Shown: positions 34,707 through 44,427, numbered from the stretch's first letter. The stretch is 64,000 bases of DNA from VAXT01 sp963774625 (GCA_963774625.1 CAVZFQ010000013.1:1488001-1552000); one strand, 5' to 3'. The notes: generated from the sequence alone by a model not told the origin. Program-made: numbers and translations.

Positions 34707-35723
34707 ATGGCACGGAGAGGGGGCTGGCGGCGCAAGGGGCGGAAGGGGAACTTCCACTACGTAGACGCGCGCGGCAAGAAGATCACCGACGCCGAGAAGG
34801 TCGACCGGATCGAGTCGCTGGTGATCCCACCGGCCTGGCGCGACGTCTGGATCTCGCCCCGCCCGAAAGCGAAGCTCCAGGCGACTGGGGTCGATCGCGC
34901 CGGCCGGCGCCAGTACCTGTACCACCCCGAATTCCGGGCCCGGCAGGAGCAGGCGAAGTTCGACAACCTCGTCCGCTTCGCCGAGCGGCTGCCGGACCTG
35001 AGGAAGGCGATGAGCAAGCACATCGGCGAGGAGCCGCTCAGCGCCGAGTGGACGTGCGCAGTCGCGATCCGCCTCATCAACATGGGTTGGTTCCGCGTCG
35101 GAACCGAGCGTTATGCGCGCACGACTCGCACGTTCGGGATCACGACGCTTCGCAAGAGCCACGTCTCGATTCGTGGCAGCCGGATTGCCTTCAAATACCG
35201 CGGCAAGCATCGAGTCCTGGTTCGAACAGCGGTTGCCGACGCCGAGCTGGCGGACGCGCTGAAGACACTGCGCGATCTACCCGGCGGAGGACGCCTCTTT
35301 CGCTACGAGTACGAGGGTTCGTATTCCAACCTCACTGGAGCGAGATTGAACGAATACATTCGTCAATACATGGGCGAGGAATTCACTGCCAAGGATTTCC
35401 GAACGTGGGGCGGGACGCTTCTCGCCGCGATCGCGCTCGCGGAGAAGGGCGTGCCGGAGACCGAAACCGAGGGAAAACGAAAGGTTGCCGCCGTGGCGCG
35501 AATTGTCGGCGACAAGCTCGGTAACACCCCGGCAGTTGCGCGCGGGTCGTACATCAGTCCTGCTGTCATCGAGCAGTATCTCGACGGTCGCACGATCGAC
35601 GATTTCCGGCCGCGACATTTACGCGTCGTAGGCGCGCGGGATACGGGGCTCGATCGCGAAGAGCTCGCCCTGCTTTCCTTGCTACGTTCGTGGCGAATTC
35701 GGCGCTCGCGAGTTGCGGCCTGA
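34707..35723 (+). CDS. DNA topoisomerase IB
   Basis: 338-aa eukaryote-like type IB enzyme that nicks one strand through a 3'-phosphotyrosine. Motifs: SLVIPPAWRDVWISP, GRRQYLYHPEFRARQEQ, RLINMGWFRVGTERYA, KDFRTWGGTLLAA and the nucleophile region ARGSYISPAVIEQYLDG. Length is normal for the bacterial short form. ATG start, no clear Shine-Dalgarno. It is followed 57 bp later by a small zinc-ribbon gene. Confidence 0.93.
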   Translation: MARRGGWRRKGRKGNFHYVDARGKKITDAEKVDRIESLVIPPAWRDVWISPRPKAKLQATGVDRAGRRQYLYHPEFRARQEQAKFDNLVRFAERLPDLRKAMSKHIGEEPLSAEWTCAVAIRLINMGWFRVGTERYARTTRTFGITTLRKSHVSIRGSRIAFKYRGKHRVLVRTAVADAELADALKTLRDLPGGGRLFRYEYEGSYSNLTGARLNEYIRQYMGEEFTAKDFRTWGGTLLAAIALAEKGVPETETEGKRKVAAVARIVGDKLGNTPAVARGSYISPAVIEQYLDGRTIDDFRPRHLRVVGARDTGLDREELALLSLLRSWRIRRSRVAA

Positions 35724-35780
35724 ATTCCGTCCCCATTTCGGCTAGGCTCGCCCGGTTCCCCTTTCCAATAGGAGGCCTTC

Positions 35781-35984
35781 ATGGCTAGAAAGACAGTTCT
35801 CGTTTGTGACAGCTGCGGCCGTGAAGTCGGCGAAAACAAGGGCGCAACGCTGCGCATGACGTTCACCGATGCCCGTCGCGGGGCCAAGCAAGCGGACCTC
35901 TGCGACGACTGCGCCGCCGGCATGCCCGGTCGCGCCACGGCTCGCCGCGGGCGACGCCCGAAGTCCGCGTCAGCAGCTGCCTAG
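35781..35984 (+). CDS. Small zinc-ribbon protein with Arg-rich AT-hook-like tail
   Basis: 67 aa with a strong AGGAGG 5 bp upstream. Two CxxC knuckles (CDSCG and CDDC) flank a short beta region; the tail RRGRRPKSAS resembles an AT-hook/Lsr2-type Arg-Gly-Arg DNA-contact motif. Likely a small nucleic-acid-binding protein; no specific family is recognised. A 7-bp hairpin (35997-36014) lies downstream. Confidence 0.75.
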   Translation: MARKTVLVCDSCGREVGENKGATLRMTFTDARRGAKQADLCDDCAAGMPGRATARRGRRPKSASAAA

Positions 35985-36025
35985 CGCATAACAAAGGGCC
36001 GACTTTCGTCGGCCGAAGGCGGGTC

Positions 36026-36031
36026 TACGAT
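36026..36031 (+). promoter_or_regulatory. -10-like hexamer for leaderless addB-like gene
   Basis: TACGAT ends 7 bp before the GTG at 36039; no Shine-Dalgarno. It would drive the addB-addA-nth operon. Confidence 0.4.
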
Positions 36032-36038
36032 AGGGCCG

Positions 36039-38972
36039 GTGAGCCTTTCGGTCCTCGCCGGCCCCGCGAACGCGGGAAAAGTCGCGCTGCTGCTCGAGCG
36101 CTACCTCGCCACGCTCGAGCAAGATCCGGTGCTCATCGTGCCCTACCGATCGGACGTCGACCGGGTCGAGCGCGAACTCCTGGCGACGTGCGGCGCACTC
36201 GTCGGCGGCTCGATCGGCACCTTCGACGACCTCTTCCAGCGGGTCGCCCGCGACGGGGGATCTCGCCGTCCGCTCGCGACCGACGCGCAGCGGAACCTGA
36301 TCGTGCGGAGCGTCGTTTCCGGCGCCTCCCTGAACGGGCTCGGCCCCTCGGCGCGCTTCGCCGGCTTCGCCGAGGCACTCGGCGGCGCCCTGCGCGAGCT
36401 CGAGGCCGGGCTCGTCGACCCGGACGAGCTCGACGGCGACCTCGGCCGGCTGTATGCCGCGTACCGCGCGGAGCTCGACCGCCTCGAGCTGTGGGATCGC
36501 GATCTCGAGCGCCGGTACGCCGTGGATCGGGTCAGCGGGGAGCTGGAGTCCTGGGCCGGGCGGCCGGTCTTCGCGTACGGGTTCGAGGACCTGACGGGCA
36601 CCCAGTGGGCGTTACTCGACGCACTGGCCGGCCGGGCTGACGTCACGGTCTCGCTTCCCTACGAGCCGGGGCGGGCGGCGTTCGCTTCGCTGAGCGGCAC
36701 GATGGACGACCTCGGGGCGCTCGCCTCGGGCCGGATCGAGGAGCTCGCGCCGCGCTACGGCGAGATCGCGCCGGCCGCGCTGGCCCATCTCGAGCGCCAG
36801 CTCTTTTCCGAGCGGCCCGACCCCGGCCCGCAGCTCGAGGGCGCGATCCGCTTCCTCGAAGGTGCGGGACAGCGCGGCACGCTCGAGCTCGTCGCCGAGG
36901 AGCTGCTCGATCTCCTGCGTGCGGGGGTGCCGGCGGAGGAGATCTTGCTCGTCTGCCCGGCACTCGAACGTGTCCGCGCCCCGCTCGAGACCGCACTCGG
37001 CGGGCTGGGCGTCCCGTACGCCTTCGAGGGCCGAATTCGGCTCGGCCAGACCGCCTTCGGGCGCGCGCTGCTGTCACTCCTCCGCTTCGAGTGGCTCGGC
37101 GGCGACCGCAACGACCTCTACGCGTTCCTCCGCTCGCCCTTCTCGGGGCTGACCCGAGCGCACGTCGACTATCTCGAAGGGCGCCTGCGCGGGCGCGCGG
37201 TCAACGAGCGCGAGCGTGTGCTCGAGGAAACGCAGAAGCATCGAGGAAAGCGGCTGCCGATCCTCGACGCGTTTCGCGAGGAAGCCCCTCCCGTGGAAGC
37301 GGTTCAAGGGCTTGCGACCGCCATGGTGCGGGCCGCCTACGGCCTCGACTCGCCGCCGGTCTCGGACGACGCGAAGCTCGACCTGCGCGCCCACGAAGAG
37401 ATCGAGTCGCTGCTCGGCGAGCTGGCGGCGTGGGTCGACCTCGGCGGCTCGCTCACCCGCGAGGAGCTGTTCGGCGCGCTGGAGCACGCCACGGTCCGGC
37501 TCGGCTCCCCCGGAGAAGCCGGTCGCGTCGCGGTCGTCGATCTCTTGCGCGCGCGGACGCGCAGGGTCGAGGTCGTCTTCGTGCTCGGGCTCGAGGAAGG
37601 CCGTTTGCCGAGGCGGGCGCACCCCTCGCCGTTCATCGACGACGACCTGCGTCGCGGAGTTGACGAACGGTCTCGCCGCGCACGGCTCACCCGGCCCGAC
37701 GCGGTGTCCCGCGAGCGTTACTTCTTCTACGCGGCGTGCACTCGACCCTCGCGGCGGCTCTACCTCGTCCGCGAGGCTGCCACCGACGAGGGCTCGCCGC
37801 GAGAGGCGAGCCCGTTCTGGGATGAGGCACGCGACCTGTTCGACGTCGACGACGTTGCCCGCTGGACGAAGCGCCGGCCCCTGGCCGCGCTCACCTGGCA
37901 GGTCGACCGCGCGCCGAGTGAGCGCGAGCGGCTGCGGGCGCTGAGCGCGCTCGCGGCCACCGCTCCGGCCGAGGCCTCCGCACTCGCCGGGGCGAACGGC
38001 TGGGACCGTCGGCTGGAGCGGGCGCGCGGAGCCTTCGAGCGCCCGACCGTCATCACCGATCCTGCGGTGCTCGCCGAGCTGAGGACACGCACCACGTTCG
38101 GAGTCACCGAGCTCGAGTCCTTCGCCACCTGCTCCTCGATCTGGTTCCTCGAGCGCGTCATCAGCCCGCGCACGATCGACGCGGAGGTCGACGCGCGGAT
38201 GCGCGGCTCGGTGGCGCACCAGGCGCTCTTCAAGTTCTTCTCCGGGCTTCCCAAGCGACTCGGCATCGACCGGCCCGACCCGGCGCGTATCGACGAGTGC
38301 CTGACCTTCCTCGACGAGTGCCTCGAGGAGGCGATCGACGGCGGGGTGTGGATCGAGCTGACCGGCCTGCAGCGCCGCGAGCTTCGGGAGACGCTCTGGC
38401 GCGACCTGGGCCATTTCGTGCGCTCCGAAGCGGAGTCCGAGCTCGTCCTCGTCCCGCAGAAGTTCGAGGTCTCGTTCGGCTCCGAGCGCTCGGCCCCAGA
38501 GCTGCAACGCGGCCTGCAGGTCGGCGACTTCAGCGTCTCCGGGAAGATCGACCGCATCGACGTCGCGCCGATGAGCGCGCGCGGAATCGTCCAGGACTAC
38601 AAGTCGGGGAAGACCGCGCACTCGGCCGCCAAGATCGAGACCGAGCTGAAGCTGCAGATCCCCCTCTACATGCTGGTGCTGCGGGATCTGGTCGGCATCG
38701 AACCCCTCGGCGGCCTCTACCGCGCCCTGGCCGGCGAGCGGCACGCGCGGGGCCTGCTGCGGGCGGAGGCCGAGGACGACATCCCCGGCTTCTCCAAGCG
38801 CGACTACCTCGACGAGGAGGCGTTCTGGGCGCAGACCGAGCGCGCGAAGGAGCACGCGGTCGAATTCGTCGAGCGCATCCGCTCGGGCGACGTTCGGCAC
38901 GACCCGCGCGGCGGCCCACCGTGCCCGAGCTGGTGCACGCTCGCTCCGATGTGCCGGGTGGCCCGCACGTGA
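36039..38972 (+). CDS. addB: AddB/RecB-type subunit: inactivated helicase with PD-(D/E)XK nuclease
   Basis: 977 aa. The N-terminus has a helicase-like P-loop region GPANAGKVALLLERYL in which the Thr/Ser after Lys is Val, then UvrD-like middle segments (VFVLGLEEGRLP, RERYFFYAACTRPSRRLYLVR). The C-terminus is a RecB-type nuclease: VSGKIDRIDV, GIVQDYKSGK, LKLQIPLYMLVL. Four Cys (one in ESFATCSSIWF, three in CPSWCTLAPMC) match the Fe-S staple of AddB/Cas4-like nucleases. With the next gene it forms an AddAB-type dsDNA-end resection complex. GTGA overlap with addA. Confidence 0.85.
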   Translation: MSLSVLAGPANAGKVALLLERYLATLEQDPVLIVPYRSDVDRVERELLATCGALVGGSIGTFDDLFQRVARDGGSRRPLATDAQRNLIVRSVVSGASLNGLGPSARFAGFAEALGGALRELEAGLVDPDELDGDLGRLYAAYRAELDRLELWDRDLERRYAVDRVSGELESWAGRPVFAYGFEDLTGTQWALLDALAGRADVTVSLPYEPGRAAFASLSGTMDDLGALASGRIEELAPRYGEIAPAALAHLERQLFSERPDPGPQLEGAIRFLEGAGQRGTLELVAEELLDLLRAGVPAEEILLVCPALERVRAPLETALGGLGVPYAFEGRIRLGQTAFGRALLSLLRFEWLGGDRNDLYAFLRSPFSGLTRAHVDYLEGRLRGRAVNERERVLEETQKHRGKRLPILDAFREEAPPVEAVQGLATAMVRAAYGLDSPPVSDDAKLDLRAHEEIESLLGELAAWVDLGGSLTREELFGALEHATVRLGSPGEAGRVAVVDLLRARTRRVEVVFVLGLEEGRLPRRAHPSPFIDDDLRRGVDERSRRARLTRPDAVSRERYFFYAACTRPSRRLYLVREAATDEGSPREASPFWDEARDLFDVDDVARWTKRRPLAALTWQVDRAPSERERLRALSALAATAPAEASALAGANGWDRRLERARGAFERPTVITDPAVLAELRTRTTFGVTELESFATCSSIWFLERVISPRTIDAEVDARMRGSVAHQALFKFFSGLPKRLGIDRPDPARIDECLTFLDECLEEAIDGGVWIELTGLQRRELRETLWRDLGHFVRSEAESELVLVPQKFEVSFGSERSAPELQRGLQVGDFSVSGKIDRIDVAPMSARGIVQDYKSGKTAHSAAKIETELKLQIPLYMLVLRDLVGIEPLGGLYRALAGERHARGLLRAEAEDDIPGFSKRDYLDEEAFWAQTERAKEHAVEFVERIRSGDVRHDPRGGPPCPSWCTLAPMCRVART

Positions 38973-41900
38973 GCACGGCGCCGAATCCCGAGCAACTGGC
39001 GGCGATCGAGGCCCCGGGCCTCGTCTTCGTCTCCGCGGGCGCCGGGACCGGCAAGACGACCGTGCTCGTCGAGCGCTTCGTCCGTGCCGTCTGCGAGCGC
39101 GGCCTCGACATCGACTCGATCCTCGTCATCACCTACACGGAACGCGCGGCGGGCGAGCTGCGGAGCCGCATCCGGCGGCGGCTTCTCGAGATGGATCGCG
39201 CCGATCTGGCGCGCGATCTCGACTCGGCCTGGATCTCGACGATCCACGGCTTCTGCCACCGGCTGCTGAAGGCGCACCCGTTCGAGGCCGGCGTCGACCC
39301 CGGGTTCCGGGTCGTCGACGACAACCAGTCGCGCGTCCTCGCCGGCGAGGCGTTTCAGGAGGCGCTCACGTCGTTCTGCGTCGACGAGCAGCCAGAGCGA
39401 CTCCGCCTGCTGGCCACCTACGGCGCGCGCGGGCTGCGCCGGATGCTGACGGGGGTCTACGAGACTCTGCGCTCCGCCGGCCGGGAGCTCGTGCTCGACG
39501 TGGCTGCTCCGCACACGCTCGGCGAACGGATCGGCGAGCTGCGCGAGGCGGCCCGGTGCGTGGTCGACGAGACGAGCAACGAAAACGCCGCCCGGATGCT
39601 CGAGCTCCTGGAGCACCCGCCCGAGGCGGAGCACCTGGTCGACCTCTCCGAGCTCGCCGCGCGAGGCGGCCCGCGGGAGCGCTACGCGACGTACGAGGAG
39701 GCCCGCCACGCGGTCGAGCAGGCGGCGCTCGACGCCCTCGCCGTGCACGACCGCGATCTCCTTCAGGAGCTGCTGACCGCATACGCCGCCTCGTACGGTG
39801 CCGCGAAGGAGCGCGAGTCGGCCCTCGACTTCGAGGATCTACAACTCACCGCCCGCATCCTGCTCTCCGAGCACGCGTCGATCCGCGAGCGCGAGAGCTG
39901 GCGGTTCCGGGAGGTGCTGGTCGACGAGTTCCAGGACACGAACAGGCTCCAGTGCGAGCTGATCGACGCGCTGGCGAGCGAAGAGTTGTTCTTCGTCGGC
40001 GACGAGTTCCAGTCCATCTACCGCTTCCGCCACGCCGACGTCGAGGTCTTTCGCGAGCGGCGCGAAGCCTCGGGCGGCGTGCTCGCGCTCACCCAGAACT
40101 ACCGCTCGCGGCCCGAGGTGCTCGCGGTCATCAACCACCTCTTCAAGACTGATTTCGGCGATTCGTTCCAGCCGCTCTCGGCCGCAGGTCGGTTCGCCGA
40201 TCCGGCCTTCGGTCCCGCGGTCGAGCTGCTCGTCACCGACAAGGGGGCCTACAAGGACTCGGGCACGCACTGGCGCAAGGCGGAGGCGCGTCACGTGGCG
40301 GCGCGCGTCAAAGACATCGTCGACTCCGGCGAAGCGGCACCGGGCGAGATCGTCCTGCTCTTCGCGGCGGGCACCGACGCCCGGATCTACGAGGAGGAGC
40401 TGCGTGCCGCGGGGCTGCCGACCTTCCGGGCGACCGGCCGCGACTACTACCACCAGCAGCAGGTAGTCGACCTCCTGGGCTACCTCCGGCTGCTGCACAA
40501 CCGCTACGACGACGAGGCGCTCGTCACCGTGCTCGCGTCGCCGTTCGTCGGCGTCTCGAACGACGCTCTCGTCCTGCTGCGACGGGCCGCCGAGCGCCGC
40601 CCGCTCTACGTCGGCCTCGAGAAGTCGCTCCCGGAAGGGCTGTCAGCCCGTGACCAGCGGCTGCTCAAGGCGTTCCTGCAGCGGTACGAGCGGCTCGCCC
40701 GCGCCTCTCAGCGCACCTCGCTCGAGCGACTCTGCGAGCAGATCCTCGTCGAGCACGACTACGACCTTGCGGTCTTGGCCCAGTGGGACGGTCGCCGCCG
40801 CTACGCCAACCTGCGCAAGCTCGCGCGGCTCGCCCGCTCCTACGAGGAGCTGCGCGGCCCCGACGTCGAAGGCTTCGTGCGTTTCGTCCAGGAGCAGGAT
40901 GCGGTCGGCGCCTCGGAGCTCGAGGCTGTCGCCGAGGAAGAAGGGACCGACGTCATCCGCCTGCTCACGATCCACGGCGCGAAGGGGCTCGAGTTCAAAG
41001 TCGTCGTCGTCGCAGACGCGGGGCGCGACACCGGCCGCCGCGATTCCGACGAGATCCTCTGCCTGCCCGACGGACGGCTGGGCTTCCGCGTGGCCGACCC
41101 GGCGACGGGGCGGCGGCACTCGACGTCCGAGTACATGGCCGTGCAGGAAGCCGAGAAGGAGGCCGTCGAGGCAGAGCGCCGGCGCCTCTACTACGTGGCG
41201 ATGACCAGGGCGATCGACCGGCTCATCGTCTCGGGCTCGATCGACCCCGAGCGCGGAGCGGACGCGTCGACGCCGATCGGCTGGGTGCTCGACCGGATCC
41301 AGGCAGGTGGGCTCGACGAGACGGGGAACGGGCCGGTCGAGATCGAGCGCGACGGCGCCCGGCTCTTGCTCCGCCTCGACCGGGGTGGGGACGAAGTGCA
41401 GCTCCCGGCGGCTCTCCCGCTCGATGACGAGGAGCAGCTCGCCCTCTTCGCGAGCGAGGACGGCGCGCTGGCGGCCGGCCCCGCACCGCAGCTGGCCGAG
41501 CTCGTCCCCGTGCCAGGCCCGCCGCTCCATCGCGTGCGGAAGCTCTCGTTCACCGCCCTCTCGACGTTCGAGCGCTGCTCCTATCGCTTCTATGCGGAGC
41601 GAATCGTCGGGCTCCGTCCCGTCGAGCGACAGCGAGCGGCCGGCGGGGAGGCCGGCCTCGCTGCGACCGAGATCGGCAGCGCCGTGCACCACCTGCTCGA
41701 GCATCTAGACCTGACGGAGCCGAAGGCTCCCGAAGGCGACGAGCTGGCAACCGCAGTGCGCAACCTGTACCCGAGCGCGACCGAGGACGAAGTGGAGCGG
41801 ATCGGCCGCTTCGTCGCCTCGTACTGCGAGTCCGAGCTCGCCACCCGCGTCGCTTCCATGCCCGGTGCGGCCACAGAGCGGCCCTTCGCGTTCGAGCACG

Positions 41901-42328
41901 ACGGGGTGCTCGTCCACGGTTTCCTCGACGTGCTCCACCGGGACGGCATGCGCTGGGTCGTCGTCGACTACAAGACGAACTCCCTCGCCGAGGGCACCCC
42001 CGAGGAGATGATCGAGCACGACTACCGGCTCCAGCGCCTCGTCTATGCGTTGGCCTGCCTCCGCGCCGGCGCCGACCAGGTCGAGGTCGTCTACCACTTC
42101 CTCGAGCGGCCCGATGCGGTGGTCGCGAGGACGTTCTCCCGCGAGGAGTTGCCCGAGCTCGAGGCCGAGCTGTCGGCGGCGATCGCAGCGATTCACGAAG
42201 GCTCGTTCCGGCCGACGCCTAGCGAGTTCGTCTGCGCCGACTGTCCGGCTCTCGACGTCGTCTGCGCGGGCCCGCGCCTGCGCGGAGCGGCGGCGTCGCC
42301 GGTTCCCGCCGCGGCTGCGGCCGGGTGA
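38969..42328 (+). CDS. addA: AddA-type UvrD helicase-nuclease
   Basis: 1119 aa from the GTG overlapping the addB stop (GTGA); a longer upstream reading lies inside addB. UvrD-family helicase motifs: FVSAGAGTGKTTVLVERFV (Walker A), ITYTERAAGELRSRI, LVDEFQDTN, VGDEFQSIYRFRHAD, TQNYRS, LTIHGAKGLEF, YYVAMTRA. A C-terminal PD-(D/E)XK nuclease follows (GSAVHHLLEHL, VHGFLDVLHRDG, WVVVDYKTNSL, YRLQRLVYALAC), with CADCPALDVVC nearby. Processes double-strand breaks before RecA loading. GTGA overlap with nth. Confidence 0.9.
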   Translation: MSTAPNPEQLAAIEAPGLVFVSAGAGTGKTTVLVERFVRAVCERGLDIDSILVITYTERAAGELRSRIRRRLLEMDRADLARDLDSAWISTIHGFCHRLLKAHPFEAGVDPGFRVVDDNQSRVLAGEAFQEALTSFCVDEQPERLRLLATYGARGLRRMLTGVYETLRSAGRELVLDVAAPHTLGERIGELREAARCVVDETSNENAARMLELLEHPPEAEHLVDLSELAARGGPRERYATYEEARHAVEQAALDALAVHDRDLLQELLTAYAASYGAAKERESALDFEDLQLTARILLSEHASIRERESWRFREVLVDEFQDTNRLQCELIDALASEELFFVGDEFQSIYRFRHADVEVFRERREASGGVLALTQNYRSRPEVLAVINHLFKTDFGDSFQPLSAAGRFADPAFGPAVELLVTDKGAYKDSGTHWRKAEARHVAARVKDIVDSGEAAPGEIVLLFAAGTDARIYEEELRAAGLPTFRATGRDYYHQQQVVDLLGYLRLLHNRYDDEALVTVLASPFVGVSNDALVLLRRAAERRPLYVGLEKSLPEGLSARDQRLLKAFLQRYERLARASQRTSLERLCEQILVEHDYDLAVLAQWDGRRRYANLRKLARLARSYEELRGPDVEGFVRFVQEQDAVGASELEAVAEEEGTDVIRLLTIHGAKGLEFKVVVVADAGRDTGRRDSDEILCLPDGRLGFRVADPATGRRHSTSEYMAVQEAEKEAVEAERRRLYYVAMTRAIDRLIVSGSIDPERGADASTPIGWVLDRIQAGGLDETGNGPVEIERDGARLLLRLDRGGDEVQLPAALPLDDEEQLALFASEDGALAAGPAPQLAELVPVPGPPLHRVRKLSFTALSTFERCSYRFYAERIVGLRPVERQRAAGGEAGLAATEIGSAVHHLLEHLDLTEPKAPEGDELATAVRNLYPSATEDEVERIGRFVASYCESELATRVASMPGAATERPFAFEHDGVLVHGFLDVLHRDGMRWVVVDYKTNSLAEGTPEEMIEHDYRLQRLVYALACLRAGADQVEVVYHFLERPDAVVARTFSREELPELEAELSAAIAAIHEGSFRPTPSEFVCADCPALDVVCAGPRLRGAAASPVPAAAAAG

Positions 42329-43041
42329 GGAGCTTCGTCGCCGAGGCGCGCCGGCGCGTCGGCCCCAGACGTAACCGCATCGTTCCGATCATCGAGCGCC
42401 TCGCCGCCGAGCACGAGGACGCCACGATCGCGCTCCGCTTTCGCAATCCGCTCGAGCTCCTCATCTCGGTGATGCTCTCCGCGCAGACCACGGACGTGAG
42501 CGTCAATCGCGTGACGGAGAACCTGTTCGAGAAGTACCGCCGGCCCGAGGACTATCTCGCGGTGCCGGTCGAGGAGCTGGAACGAGACATCCACGCCACG
42601 GGGTTCTTTCGCCAGAAGGCGAGAGCGCTGCGAGGGACGATGAAGATGCTGATCGAGGAGTTCGACGGCGAGGTCCCGAGCCGCCTCGAGGAGCTAATCC
42701 GCCTGCCCGGCGTGGCCCGCAAGACGGCGAACGTCGTCGCCGCCGAGCTGGGCGAGCCACAGGGCGTCGTGGTCGACACACACGTGCGCCGCCTCTCGCA
42801 GCGGCTCGGCCTCACCCGGCAAGAAGACCCGGTGAAGATCGAGCGCGACCTGATCAAGCTCGTCCCGCGGCCCGACTGGGGGCGCTTCCCGCACCTGCTC
42901 ATCTGGCACGGCCGCCGGGTCTGCCTCGCTCGCGCGCCGCGCTGCGAGACGTGCGTCCTGAACGACCTCTGCCCCTCGAGCCGCCTGCCTGCTTACGACC
43001 GGGGGGTGAGCGCGACCAGCATCCCGCCGTCCTCGTCGTAG
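42325..43041 (+). CDS. nth: Endonuclease III
   Basis: 238 aa base-excision DNA glycosylase/AP lyase. The HhH motif with catalytic Lys (IRLPGVARKTANVV) and catalytic Asp (GVVVDTHVRRLSQRLG) are present. The Fe-S cluster pattern C-x6-C-x2-C-x5-C is complete (CLARAPRCETCVLNDLC). Starts within the addA stop. The last 49 bp overlap the convergent PAS gene and encode a non-family tail. Confidence 0.94.
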   Translation: MRSFVAEARRRVGPRRNRIVPIIERLAAEHEDATIALRFRNPLELLISVMLSAQTTDVSVNRVTENLFEKYRRPEDYLAVPVEELERDIHATGFFRQKARALRGTMKMLIEEFDGEVPSRLEELIRLPGVARKTANVVAAELGEPQGVVVDTHVRRLSQRLGLTRQEDPVKIERDLIKLVPRPDWGRFPHLLIWHGRRVCLARAPRCETCVLNDLCPSSRLPAYDRGVSATSIPPSSS

Positions 43042-43445
43042 GCGGGGAAGAAGTCGGCGGTCACCTTCTTCGGCCGGCCGGAGCGCGTTCGGATCTCCAG
43101 GTGCTGACCGAGCTTCCGAACGCCCCATTCGAGCACCACGCGGGCGGGGTGCTCGCTGTCGCCGTTGCCCGAGAGCTGGAAGGTCTCGATGAGGTCGCCG
43201 CCGAGGACGTCCTTCTCCTGGAAGCCCGAGAGCTGGAAGAGGTCGCGGCCCGTGGCGATGATGCGTCCGTGCGCGTCGCAGACGACGAAGCCGGTCGTCG
43301 GAGCAGGGTAGTAGTCGTCCATCAGCTGGAACAGGAAGCCGAAGCCGCAGCTCCGGCACTGGAGTGCGTTCTCGGCCGAGAAGCCGTCGACGCCGTCGAT
43401 GTCGACGGACCGCTTCTTGCAGTTGGGGCAGATGTAGTAGGGCAC
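42993..43445 (-). CDS. Zinc-ribbon PAS-domain protein
   Basis: 150 aa. An N-terminal zinc ribbon (CPNCKKRS ... CRSCG) is followed by a PAS domain (GFVVCDAHGRIIATGRDLFQL, LGGDLIETF, FFPAYDEDGGMLVALTP). No output domain. It may be a small redox or ligand sensor acting by protein contact. Separated by 7 bp from trxB upstream on the same strand, so probably co-transcribed with it; a redox link is possible but unproven. Confidence 0.75.
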   Translation of the reverse strand: MPYYICPNCKKRSVDIDGVDGFSAENALQCRSCGFGFLFQLMDDYYPAPTTGFVVCDAHGRIIATGRDLFQLSGFQEKDVLGGDLIETFQLSGNGDSEHPARVVLEWGVRKLGQHLEIRTRSGRPKKVTADFFPAYDEDGGMLVALTPRS

Positions 43446-43452
43446 GCCGTCC

Positions 43453-44427
43453 TTACGCGCGGGGGGCCGTCAGGGCCGCTTCAGGGTGGCCCTCCTGCGC
43501 GGCGAGCCAACGCTCGGCATCAAGGGCCGCCATCGTCCCTGTGCCTGCAGCTGTGACCGCCTGGCGATACGTGTGGTCGGCGACGTCGCCCGCCGCGAAG
43601 ACACCCTCGATGTTCGTCTCGGTCGAGCGCGGCTTCGTCACGAGATAGCCCGCGTCGTCGTGGTCGAGCTGATCGAGGAAGAGGCTCGTGTTCGGATCGT
43701 GCCCGATGGCGACGAAGAGGCCGTCAGCGGGGAGGTGCGAGATCTCGTCGGTGTTGACGTCGCTGAGATTGACGCCGGTCACCTTCTGCTCGTCGCCCCC
43801 GATGACCTCGTCGACCACGGCGTTCGTGACCCATTCGATCCTGTCGTTCGCCCGCGCGCGGTCCAGCATGATCTGCGAGGCGCGGAAATCCTCGCGCCGG
43901 TGCACGATCGTCACCTTGGTCGCGAACTTGGCGAGGAAGATGGCCTCCTCCATCGCCGAGTCGCCGCCGCCGACGACGACGATCTCCTTCTCGCGGAAGA
44001 ACGCCGCGTCGCAGACGGCGCAGTACGAGACTCCCTTGCCCTGCAGCGCGCGCTCGGACTCGAGCCCGAGCTTCCGGTTGGTCGCGCCGGTCGCGACGAT
44101 AACCGCCTCGGCGAGGTACGTGTCGTCCCCGACCTCGACGCGGAACGGCCGCTCCGAGAAGTCGACGGACGTCACGTCGTCGGTGAGGTACTCGGCGCCG
44201 AAGCGCCCGGCCTGTGCGCGGAAGTCGCGCATCATCTCCGGCCCCAGTACTCCCTCGGGATAGCCGGGGTAGTTCTCGACGTCGCTCGTGATCATCAGTT
44301 GGCCACCGAACGTGACGCCCTCGATGACGAGCGGATTCAGGTTCGCGCGCGCAGCGTAGAGCGCGGCCGTGTACCCGGCCGGGCCGCCTCCGATGATGAT
44401 CAGGTCGCGCACGTTCTCTTCTGACAA
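43453..44427 (-). CDS. trxB: Thioredoxin reductase
   Basis: About 324 aa. FAD motif IIIGGGPAGYTAALYAARA, redox-active CAVC (SYCAVCDAAFF), NADPH motif VVVGGGDSAMEEAIFLAK, and C-terminal GVFAAGDVADHTYRQAVTAAGTG. TTG at 44427 is preceded by GGAGG at 5-nt spacing; the ATG at 44439 forms part of that Shine-Dalgarno, so I favour the TTG. No thioredoxin gene is adjacent. Reduces thioredoxin with NADPH in the cytoplasm. Confidence 0.94.
   Translation of the reverse strand: MSEENVRDLIIIGGGPAGYTAALYAARANLNPLVIEGVTFGGQLMITSDVENYPGYPEGVLGPEMMRDFRAQAGRFGAEYLTDDVTSVDFSERPFRVEVGDDTYLAEAVIVATGATNRKLGLESERALQGKGVSYCAVCDAAFFREKEIVVVGGGDSAMEEAIFLAKFATKVTIVHRREDFRASQIMLDRARANDRIEWVTNAVVDEVIGGDEQKVTGVNLSDVNTDEISHLPADGLFVAIGHDPNTSLFLDQLDHDDAGYLVTKPRSTETNIEGVFAAGDVADHTYRQAVTAAGTGTMAALDAERWLAAQEGHPEAALTAPRA

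Noticed and set aside
35997..36014. Hairpin GGCCGAC-TTTC-GTCGGCC as a terminator of the small zinc-protein gene
   Set aside because: Seven-bp stem with no T-run on the plus strand; it may be a weak terminator but is not supported enough to list.
38297..38968. Extension of addA into addB
   Set aside because: Arg-rich out-of-frame reading of addB; the GTGA junction at 38969 is the natural start.
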